A stretch of DNA of 64,000 nucleotides from the IMG/VR virus record IMGVR_UViG_3300048438_000153, positions 1-64,000 of that record. One strand, written 5' to 3'. The notes beneath the pieces were generated by a model, which did not search any database, had not been told where the DNA came from, and saw only the letters and a list, made by a program, of their open reading frames with translations. The position numbers and the translations under genes are program-made. The stretch comes from a virus. Within the stretch, counting starts at the first letter, position 1, and every line of letters begins with the position of its first letter. This document shows positions 30,345 through 37,900 of the stretch, piece after piece.

Positions 30345-31142
30345 ATGAATAAAAAGTCTGTCGCGAAAGCAAGAAACCTTAACAAGCAAAAGAAAGCCCT
30401 CCGCCGAAAGAGAAAGGCTAAGGCTCGTCTCAAGAAGAAAAGACTCCTCAAGAACATGGTGGGGAAGCCTCAGATTAACATTGAGAACTTCCTCTTCCGC
30501 TATGCTGTAGAGAATATGGCGAACGTCTCTTTCTCCTACTTGGAGAAAGGCACTAACTACTATCTCAGCAACGATGACGTTGATCTGACTCTAGAGCAGT
30601 TCTTAACGAATCGTAAAGCAGACACCTATTTCTCCTGTGGTGTTCGTGGCGCTTTCAAAGATGGGGATCTTCAAGTCTCAAAACCGCTCACATGGATACC
30701 TGAAGCGGAGCGACCCACAGTCAAAGATTACCTCGCTGAGCTGTGGAATCCTGAAGTCGAAGCTGATGGGGTCAAGCAAGTGAACTCGTTCACGTTCTTT
30801 CTCTATGACGACGATGACTTTGCAGAGGATGAATACGGCGATCATTTCTTAGTGTGTTGTGTCATGGTTTCGGGAGTCACAAAAGACCACATTGAGGGCT
30901 ATCTAGTGATGAGAAACGCATACGAGAAGGACGGCGCTCTCTGCCTTGAAGGGGAGAACCTATTCTTAGACCATGAAGATGTTCTTTCTGTGATCGTGCC
31001 TCCAATGATAAACCTCCCTGAGCCTCCTACAGAAGAGCCTGAGTCTCCTACAGAAGAGCCTGAGTCTCCTACAGAAGAGCCTGAGTCTCCTGTAGAGGAT
31101 GAACCTAATAGTTCAGAGAAAGAAGTTGAGGTCGATGGGTAA
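30345..31142 (+). CDS. Protein with basic head and Pro/Glu repeat tail (265 residues)
   Basis: Residues 1-38 are almost all Lys/Arg/Ala (KKALRRKRKAKARLKKKRLL), a nucleic-acid-binding style tail; residues 40-215 form a globular alpha/beta domain not recognised; the C-terminus holds three copies of SPTEEPE, encoded by a 21-base tandem repeat. A basic head and acidic tail suggest bridging of DNA or RNA and a partner protein. AAAGG precedes the ATG. Confidence 0.65.
   Translation: MNKKSVAKARNLNKQKKALRRKRKAKARLKKKRLLKNMVGKPQINIENFLFRYAVENMANVSFSYLEKGTNYYLSNDDVDLTLEQFLTNRKADTYFSCGVRGAFKDGDLQVSKPLTWIPEAERPTVKDYLAELWNPEVEADGVKQVNSFTFFLYDDDDFAEDEYGDHFLVCCVMVSGVTKDHIEGYLVMRNAYEKDGALCLEGENLFLDHEDVLSVIVPPMINLPEPPTEEPESPTEEPESPTEEPESPVEDEPNSSEKEVEVDG
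31026..31088 (+). repeat. Three perfect 21-base tandem repeats
   Basis: Units at 31026-31046, 31047-31067 and 31068-31088 are identical and in frame, each encoding PTEEPES. A fourth, diverged unit follows. Copy number could change by slippage without loss of the frame. Confidence 0.95.
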
Positions 31143-31509
31143 GTGCTTCGTTAAATGGGAACTGCAAGAGGACGTTACTTGGAAATGGAGGTGCTCTCGG
31201 TATTGGCTCAATCAAGGTAAGGCGTTCAGAGAATCTTCTGAAGTCTGCTATCACTACCAATGTAAAGGGCGCGCTGAGCGAGTCATACACCCTCTCATCG
31301 AGGGGGGACTTGAAGAAGTTCAAGACCCCCCTAAGACTACTCCTATATGTGCATGGTATCGGTGCGATCAGCCTGTCGCTCCCAACAAGTTAAGACATTG
31401 CTCAGAAGTCTGTCGAAAGAGACAGAACCGATGGGATTACAAACAGCGCAAGAAGAAAGAGCGTAAGGATGCCAAGAGACAAGAGAAAGATCACAATCTA
31501 TCTGACTGA
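31135..31509 (+). CDS. Zinc-binding basic protein (124 residues)
   Basis: The ATG at 31135 overlaps the previous stop by eight bases and has GAGG upstream. Cysteine sets occur near residues 20-43 (WRCSRY, VCYHYQC) and 72-94 (CAWYRCDQPV, HCSEVCRKRQNRW), the latter a C-x4-C, C-x3-C zinc motif. The C-terminus is Lys/Arg-rich. Probably nucleic-acid-binding; family unknown. Confidence 0.6.
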   Translation: MGKCFVKWELQEDVTWKWRCSRYWLNQGKAFRESSEVCYHYQCKGRAERVIHPLIEGGLEEVQDPPKTTPICAWYRCDQPVAPNKLRHCSEVCRKRQNRWDYKQRKKKERKDAKRQEKDHNLSD

Positions 31510-31657
31510 AGAAGTCAGACAAGAGATCGGGAAAGAAGCGGAGAGACTTGACCGCACTACGAGTTGGCTACTGAGGAAGGCTTGGCTCATCGCTCAAGAA
31601 GAGATTAAGTCTTATCCCTCAATCCCTACTTATGAGGACGATAGCGACCCCACCTGA
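31469..31657 (+). CDS. Ribbon-helix-helix DNA-binding protein (62 residues)
   Basis: KRKITIYLTEEVRQEIGKEA is a typical ribbon strand and first helix; DRTTSWLLRKAWLIAQEEI is the second helix. The wording is close to a small family (TIGR04563-like, usually DRSLSWVVQRAW) that I associate with Myxococcota. It should bind DNA as a dimer. It overlaps the previous gene by 41 bases; GTAAGG ends directly before the ATG, an unusually short spacing. Closely followed by a terminator. Confidence 0.7.
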   Translation: MPRDKRKITIYLTEEVRQEIGKEAERLDRTTSWLLRKAWLIAQEEIKSYPSIPTYEDDSDPT

Positions 31658-31721
31658 CTCGTCGGCATAGGTGTCTCTGACTCATCAGTCTCACCTCTTG
31701 ACTAACCACCGCTCTTAACGA

Positions 31722-31776
31722 AGCCCTGTCTCCCCCCTCTTCTACATACACTGAGGGTAGTGACAGGGCTTTTATT
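31722..31776 (+). terminator. Rho-independent terminator
   Basis: Nine-base arms AGCCCTGTC (31722-31730) and GACAGGGCT (31762-31770), an inner CCCTC/GAGGG pairing, then TTTATT. It ends the 30345-31657 operon. An opposing frame at 31626-31904 covers it but is weakly supported. Confidence 0.85.
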
Positions 31777-31945
31777 ATGTGCGACATCATCATAGTAACA
31801 GAGCCTTTATCTTGATCTTTCTCTAAGTGGTCTTGATCAGAGAAGTCCTCTGTTTGAAAGTAGATAGAGAGGGCTTCCCTTATTTGCGCTCGATTAATAC
31901 TCACTTTATATCCCGAATGTCTTAACTGAAGAAAGAAGGTGAGTC

Positions 31946-32419
31946 ATGGATAGACTGTATGATTTGATGGTCAGGGTAGCTCGCCTTGAACGCACATCGA
32001 AAGTAAAAAGTACGAAAGCTGAAGATGTGTTTTTTGACAACCCTCTCCATAAGTCTGTGAAGCAACTCGCTGAGTCCAAGGCTCTTTCTAATGACCCCGA
32101 CACAGCTAAGCACAGCATAGGGATGTCCGACAACCCTGACAGGACTAAAGAAGAAGCTAAGAAAGAGGCTCTCGTAGCTCCACCCCCTCCTTCAGAAATC
32201 AAAGAAAAGCCTGGCGGAAAAGAGTTTTCCACTCTTAACCAACTCGTCATCGACACAGAAGAGAAAGTAAAGGGTGTTCCAAAGGGCTTCGGGGAAGCGC
32301 CGAAAGTAGACCCTGAAGAGCCTCTTCCTGAAGCATCTAAAGACATGAAGCAGATCAAGAAAGAGGTCGTTAAGAAAGTAATGAGGAGAAAAGGCTATGT
32401 CATCACTAACTCTAAATGA
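31946..32419 (+). CDS. Hydrophilic, probably virion-associated protein (157 residues)
   Basis: Begins MDRLYDLMVRVARLERTSKV, loosely like the shared leader of other proteins here, then a Lys/Glu/Pro-rich disordered body and a basic end (KKEVVKKVMRRKGY). AAGGTGA precedes the ATG. The disordered body fits an internal head or scaffolding-type protein; inference only. Confidence 0.6.
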   Translation: MDRLYDLMVRVARLERTSKVKSTKAEDVFFDNPLHKSVKQLAESKALSNDPDTAKHSIGMSDNPDRTKEEAKKEALVAPPPPSEIKEKPGGKEFSTLNQLVIDTEEKVKGVPKGFGEAPKVDPEEPLPEASKDMKQIKKEVVKKVMRRKGYVITNSK

Positions 32420-32963
32420 GACACCCGAGAACTTAGATATCATCCGTAATGGTGATCGCTTCGCCGCTACTATTGGGCCTCTCCTCAGAAGGTCGAAATG
32501 GAAAGGTGGTACTTGGGTTAAGTATGTCGAAGATGAAATCGACACTACGAGCTTCACGGTAGAGAAATCAGACGGCATTTATACCTGTGGTTTCGTGATC
32601 TACGGGAGTGAAGATTATGACAACGCGAGAGTGTCTAACTACCGCAACTTCACTAGCTATCAGAATACCTCTTCAATCGCACCCGCTCTAGGTACTGCGA
32701 CGCTTACGCTAGTGGCAGGTGGAGGGCGCTTTCTTTTCAAACAGTTCGAGTCTTTCAGACTAGACGCTCAGGGAAACAGGACTCTCCCCGCCAACTATCA
32801 GCTCAATCAAGAGCTTAAAGTCTCAGAAAACGGACTGCTCTGTAATGATGATGACGCTGACCTTATAGCTAAGACAGGAGGGGCTAAAGCCCTGATCGTA
32901 GGGATTTGCTGTCTTTTACCCACCACCCAAGTCCCGAAACTCGGGCTCGATTACAAGTTCTAG
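32397..32963 (+). CDS. Probable virion protein (188 residues)
   Basis: Starts inside the end of the previous gene (23-base overlap) with GAGGAGAAAAGG upstream. Beta-rich, no signal peptide; the pattern RSKWKGGTWVKYVEDEIDTT and the strand-like middle suggest a head or decoration protein. Not assigned. Confidence 0.6.
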   Translation: MSSLTLNETPENLDIIRNGDRFAATIGPLLRRSKWKGGTWVKYVEDEIDTTSFTVEKSDGIYTCGFVIYGSEDYDNARVSNYRNFTSYQNTSSIAPALGTATLTLVAGGGRFLFKQFESFRLDAQGNRTLPANYQLNQELKVSENGLLCNDDDADLIAKTGGAKALIVGICCLLPTTQVPKLGLDYKF

Positions 32964-32971
32964 GAGATACT

Positions 32972-33460
32972 ATGAGTACTAAGAAAAGAATGATTATAAG
33001 AGTCGCTTCTGCTCACATGGAGAAGCAAGCTTTATTCGGGTTATTTGACAAGATGTTCAAGGACAGCCCTGACAGTTCAAAACATCATAAGACAAGCTAC
33101 AACAGCTATACTCTTATGATGTTTGGTAGCCCTCAGAGGGGCGTTCAGGCTGAATGGCTTAAAAACAGTCTCGGCTTCGAGCGCGGTCAAGATTCCATTA
33201 CATTGAGCCTCAAAGGGAAAGAGATCCTCGTCACTGTCGGGACAAAAGTTCTTCAGAAAAACAGGGACTACAGAGACAACATCACAGACCTCTTCACTAC
33301 GATTACGGCGTCGGGCGTTGATTCTAACATCTCAGACAGAGAGCTTGAGAGCTTCTTGAGAGATCTTCTTAGGAAAGAGCGTGTTCCTAAAGCGTACATC
33401 AAGACTCAGGATGAGGTTGTACGTCAGCTAGACATCAGTACTACGAGCGTTTACAGGTAA
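32972..33460 (+). CDS. Hypothetical protein (162 residues)
   Basis: The ATG at 32972 has AGGAG upstream. N-terminus MSTKKRMIIRVASAHMEKQA is a basic amphipathic helix similar in style to head-targeting peptides of phage virion proteins. The rest is alpha/beta with a helical acidic C-terminus. Lies between a probable virion protein and a metallopeptidase. Confidence 0.6.
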   Translation: MSTKKRMIIRVASAHMEKQALFGLFDKMFKDSPDSSKHHKTSYNSYTLMMFGSPQRGVQAEWLKNSLGFERGQDSITLSLKGKEILVTVGTKVLQKNRDYRDNITDLFTTITASGVDSNISDRELESFLRDLLRKERVPKAYIKTQDEVVRQLDISTTSVYR

Positions 33461-33466
33461 TCTCCC

Positions 33467-34489
33467 ATGCCTAGCTTGCGAAACACCCCTCTGTTTAGAA
33501 TCAAGAAATTGATCAAGAGCATGGTGAACTCTGTGGATTCGATGTGGGAATACCCCCCCTACCAAGAACATATGCTTCCTCAAGAGTTTGAGGCGGTGAA
33601 CCGCGAGCTAGATAGAGACTTCAGGCTCTCAGTTCAACACCTCTATGGGCGCAGAACTGTTGCTGAGAATAACTATTGGGGGAGGGACTTCGGCTATTTC
33701 TTGGAGATCTTCAAGATGTCTCAGAATACCTACGGGACAATCAGAGACTATGAGGATTTACTTGAGAAAGTAAAGACCCTAGAGCCTCTCGTCAAAGAAA
33801 GAGATCGTAGGTTCAAAGACCAAGAGACGATAGAGAGAAAAGCCTTTACCCATAAAGGATTTAAGGTTGAGGCGAAGGATCTCAGTGAGGCGGTTATTGA
33901 AGCCATGCTTGAGCCTCTTGATCTCCTCGACCACCTCTTTAAGAAAAGAAAGGTCACAGTTCTCCTTCATGAGTCTCTCAGTAAGGTCGTTCTCCGATCA
34001 AACCCTGAAGACGAAATAGAGGGCGGTTGGGGCATCTCTGGCGCGGTGTATGTTCAAGGAAAAAAGATCGTCTGCCTCTACGACACTTTGCTTGACCAAA
34101 CCTGTCACATCTCAGGCTTAAAAAGCATCGTCTTCACCTTTGTCCATGAGATAGGCCATTGGCTTCATTTAGACTTTCTTTCTGTAGACGCTAGAGATTA
34201 TTGGAATAAGTCATGGGAAGGCGTCATCCCGAAAGGCATGAACTACCTCACCTATGAACAGGCGTCTAAGAACGAAACTCTTAGAAGTCTAGGCATCCCC
34301 ACGCCTTATGGACACAGAGATCCGTATGAAGACTTCGCGGAGACTTTCGCTCACTTCATTCTTAAGCCCGAGATGCTCTCTGAGAAGGCTCTTGAAAGAA
34401 TGAAAGAAACGCTTAGGATGAGCTATCGAGCGGGGCGCTCATTTATGCGTCTCGCGCACCACTCTCCTGATCTCTTCATGGACGATTGA
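33467..34489 (+). CDS. HExxH zinc metallopeptidase (340 residues)
   Basis: Contains VHEIGHWLH at about 226-234 with zinc ligands H227 and H231 and catalytic E228, followed by an acidic helix EDFAETFAH, where E292 is a likely third zinc ligand. This is the gluzincin-like arrangement. The N-terminal 200 residues are helical and charged. A phage peptidase in this position could be a virion-delivered protein or a maturation protease; the classical head proteases are serine types, so a host-directed effector is possible. Its 3' end overlaps the opposing gene by 51 bases. Confidence 0.75.
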   Translation: MPSLRNTPLFRIKKLIKSMVNSVDSMWEYPPYQEHMLPQEFEAVNRELDRDFRLSVQHLYGRRTVAENNYWGRDFGYFLEIFKMSQNTYGTIRDYEDLLEKVKTLEPLVKERDRRFKDQETIERKAFTHKGFKVEAKDLSEAVIEAMLEPLDLLDHLFKKRKVTVLLHESLSKVVLRSNPEDEIEGGWGISGAVYVQGKKIVCLYDTLLDQTCHISGLKSIVFTFVHEIGHWLHLDFLSVDARDYWNKSWEGVIPKGMNYLTYEQASKNETLRSLGIPTPYGHRDPYEDFAETFAHFILKPEMLSEKALERMKETLRMSYRAGRSFMRLAHHSPDLFMDD

Positions 34490-34753
34490 ATCAACTGCGA
34501 AGACCAGCGCCCGTTCAATATCGCACTCAATAAGAGAATGTCCCCCAAGACCACTTGAGGCTTCGACGTTGAACTTATCGTCACCTACGATTCGGATGAC
34601 TACAGACTCGCCTTTCTTGTCTTTTAACGCCACTGAGTTTGGCGTCATAGCGAGCGTCACTCTTAAAGAAGAGGTGATATCCCCTCTAGGGAAAGAGCCG
34701 AGTGGCGCTTGGCAGATAGACTTAATCATCTTCAAGAGTTCTAGGGAGGTCAT
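34439..34753 (-). CDS. Hypothetical protein (104 residues)
   Basis: Not recognised. Alpha/beta, with a sheet-like middle (SLRVTLAMTPNSVALKD). AAAGG lies upstream. It overlaps the metallopeptidase tail by 51 bases and the upstream zinc protein by 32 bases. Last gene of the minus giant-protein operon. Confidence 0.55.
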   Translation of the reverse strand: MTSLELLKMIKSICQAPLGSFPRGDITSSLRVTLAMTPNSVALKDKKGESVVIRIVGDDKFNVEASSGLGGHSLIECDIERALVFAVDSIVHEEIRRVVRETHK

Positions 34754-34934
34754 GGCTTGCCTTTCTTTTCTTAGGGAACTTAGCTCTGAGACTAGTCAGA
34801 CAAGGGCTACAGACACCCGAATCGTCTGACCAAGAGAGTCCCCAATCAATAGGCTCTTTCGGAAGACCAAGACCACACACAGTGCAACAAAAATGGTTTC
34901 TCACCGCTTTGCCTTGACCTTTCTTTCTACCCAT
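34722..34934 (-). CDS. Small zinc-ribbon protein (70 residues)
   Basis: Basic N-terminus MGRKKGQGKAVRNHF, then C-C-x2-C and, about 23 residues later, C-x2-C (VCSPC), a zinc ribbon; a basic tail follows. GGAG precedes the ATG. Function unknown. Confidence 0.6.
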   Translation of the reverse strand: MGRKKGQGKAVRNHFCCTVCGLGLPKEPIDWGLSWSDDSGVCSPCLTSLRAKFPKKRKASHDLPRTLEDD

Positions 34935-34945
34935 CTCGGAACTCC

Positions 34946-37900
34946 TTAGTTTTTAAAGTTGAAGATACTCTTATCAAGACTCAGCTTAGCTGGATCATTA
35001 TCTTCAGGAGGCTGACTGTTGCCCTTCATCAAAGGTAGACCCTTGACTCTGAAGCGGTCGGCACAAGCGAATCCTTCACCATATCCGCTAGGAGAGATTT
35101 CCCCACCTATCTTGAGGGGCAGAGGCGAGAGCCTGTCGTTCTTGCCCTTAAAGACAGCTTGCGTGGCGATTAAGAGCTGTATCTCATCACCATGTGATCG
35201 CACAGAAAGGTTCTGTGCGTTGAAAGCAGTCTCCTCGAAGTTCCTGACGAGCATCGCACGACAAGCGAGGGCTGATCCCTTTAGTACAGGATTTAGCTCT
35301 TCAGAGAAAGAGTCGTTGAGGAAAGTCAGAGGAGCGCCCTTCACGTCACCTGATCCGCCGTACACACTACCGCCACCTCTAAAGACCCTGTATTTCTTTG
35401 TGCCTCCCGCTAAGGGGAACGCGCCGTAAGAAAGAACGTCTCCGTCTCCCATGTGGAGAACCTCACCTGACCCACCCGTAATCTTAGTGTAAGGTCTACC
35501 CTTCTCATCAGCTCCTACAGACGAAGGCAAGGATGTCAGCTTACTTCCAAAGGTTTGGAGGCGAGCAGAGCCGTCTCTTAAGATGTCCTCACACATGAAA
35601 TCGTGATCACTTACGAGAATCCCTAAAGGGAGTCTAGAAGTGAGTCCAACAAGAGAAATGTCGATGTCTCTTGCCTCGAAATCAGACAGGAAAGAAATCG
35701 CATTGACAGGTTTAGTCTTACCTCCTGTCATGCTCACGGTGCTCAAGGTCGGGTTGTCATAGTTAGACCCTACTCGACCACCGCTGAACAGCTTCGTTTT
35801 GATGCCTGTGTCAGAGCGTGCTCCACCTGTAGAAGCAGAAAGTAATGATACACTAAGAGTTGTGTTGTTACCGTCTTCACCTAACGTGGGAGAGAAGAAG
35901 GTGAAAGAAACAGAGGTGTTTCTTTCTTCAGTCACAAAGTCAACGAGAGTGCCGTTAAAAGAAGCCACGATTTCCTGTACGAGATCACTGAAGCTCGCGG
36001 GCGGTGAATTGACGTCTACTTGGTAAGTAAAGATCCCCTGACCCCTTGAGTCATCAACCTCAATCATTAAGTAAGAATCCGAGCCATTACTGTTTGAGTA
36101 GAAGTCAAAGAAAAGGAAGAAGATCGTGACTGTCGCGCTCGCTCTCTCAGACCCATCTCCCAACACCTCTGTGAAAAGACCAATCTTAGTTTGAGGGAGA
36201 GCCTGAGTCGGACTCAGGGCCACGCGCTCTCCTGATGCGATAAGAGCAGAGTCAGAGATGTAGTTAGAGTAGCCCACGTCTTTTAGAGTATTGCGACGAA
36301 CAAGACCGCCCATAGCCCCTGTTCCCATCGTCGTGTAGAAATCCATAGAGGCAAGCACCTCCAAAGACCTCTTGTTAGCTACCTCAATCGCGCTCGTCCC
36401 ATCTGTCTCTTCCTGTCCTCTCGGAGTGTTAAGAAGATAAGTGTTTGAAGGAGGTATTAAACCATACCTATACGCCTGATCAGTATAGCTAGGGGACGCG
36501 CCTCCAATCGTTTGGAAAGGGTCGCCCTGATACACTGTTCGAGTACCCGCGATGTAGACCTCATCTGTGTGAGAAACAGGAGAGGGAAGACACATTCTTA
36601 TGTTAGTGAGCGCAGTCCCTCCCCCAACACCTACGAGGCTGTCAGAGGCATCGTACTTTCTAGCGAGAACAAAGTTGTTCTCATTGATGAAGCCTACACC
36701 GAAACCAAAGACTGTACACTCAACGACGTACTCAAAGTCTGAGAAAGAGTTGCCGTCTACATAAGTTGGGATCTTGGAGATGTCGAGAGCGTGCTCTGTC
36801 ACCACATAAGTGTGGGATTCCTCTTCACCCTCCACCGTGATCTCAGCTCCACCTCCTCTAAGAATATAGAGAGGGAAGAGATCACTGTCTTTCCTCAAGA
36901 GGTTAGTTGGAGGAAGACCCCCCGCGTTGCCTGTTGGCGTCTCTCTGTCCGTCTCATGTGAGCCGATGCTCGCGTTAGGAGCGAGCGCGTTGAAGTCCTG
37001 AGCCTCATAAATACCGTACAGGCGCACAATGCCAAAGAATGGAGGGAGCTTGATGCCGTTTAAGACATCTCCGAACTCGGATGAAGGCTTCCCTGTGAGG
37101 CTGATCTTCTTAGCTACGAAAGCGCCCTGATTAGCGAGGTTAGAGTTCGCCACCCATTGGCCGTAAGTGCTCCCCCCCACTCCTGTGGCGAAAACGAGAG
37201 GGTAAACACCTGATCCGTTGTACTGACCGCCAATCACTCTGAAAGAAGAAGAGGTGGTGTTTCTTTGATCTGAGAAAAGGTGGTTGTAGCCCTCCATGTA
37301 AGGGTCTACGTCACTCGTCTTCACATGGTAAGGGATGTCTTGCCTACCGAAAGTGGGCATGATCTCTTGAGGAACGGCGTAGACCTCAGTCCTTGCGTCG
37401 TTAAACAAGTTAAGAGCGCCGAACTTATCTGTGTTCCCATCTGCGTATTTCTCGTTTCCTAACACGCTCGAAGAAAGGGTGTGTCCTGAAAGTCTGATAC
37501 CCTGATCTGAGAAAGGTCTGAGAACAACCGTCTTAGACCCAACATCAATGAAAGCCTCGGATTCTTTCTTAATCTCGCTGTTAGAGATTTCTTCCCTGTC
37601 TTCAGGGTCGAGCTTACTCCAACTCTCAATGTGGTTATTCACAGGGAGATAGACTTCACCATTAGGGAGAGGCATTTCATTCACAGCGTCCACATCAAGA
37701 CGAGAAGGTGCGTTCCTGAGATAGTCAGAGGTGATGTTTCTTAAAGCGATGGTATGGATGTCATCAAGTACCCTCGCGCTCGCGCCCCTCGCGGGCGGAT
37801 ACTGCAAGGTTGTCGAGATGGCGATTGGCGCGCTTCTTTCTGCTACGAGAGGGAGGTTCGCGTGTGTAGCTCTGTCCGAATCTGAACAAGACGTAAACGC

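Noticed and set aside
31626-31904. Minus-strand frame of 92 residues
   Set aside because: It covers the clear terminator at 31722-31776, overlaps the RHH gene end, and has a GTG start with a poor ribosome site.
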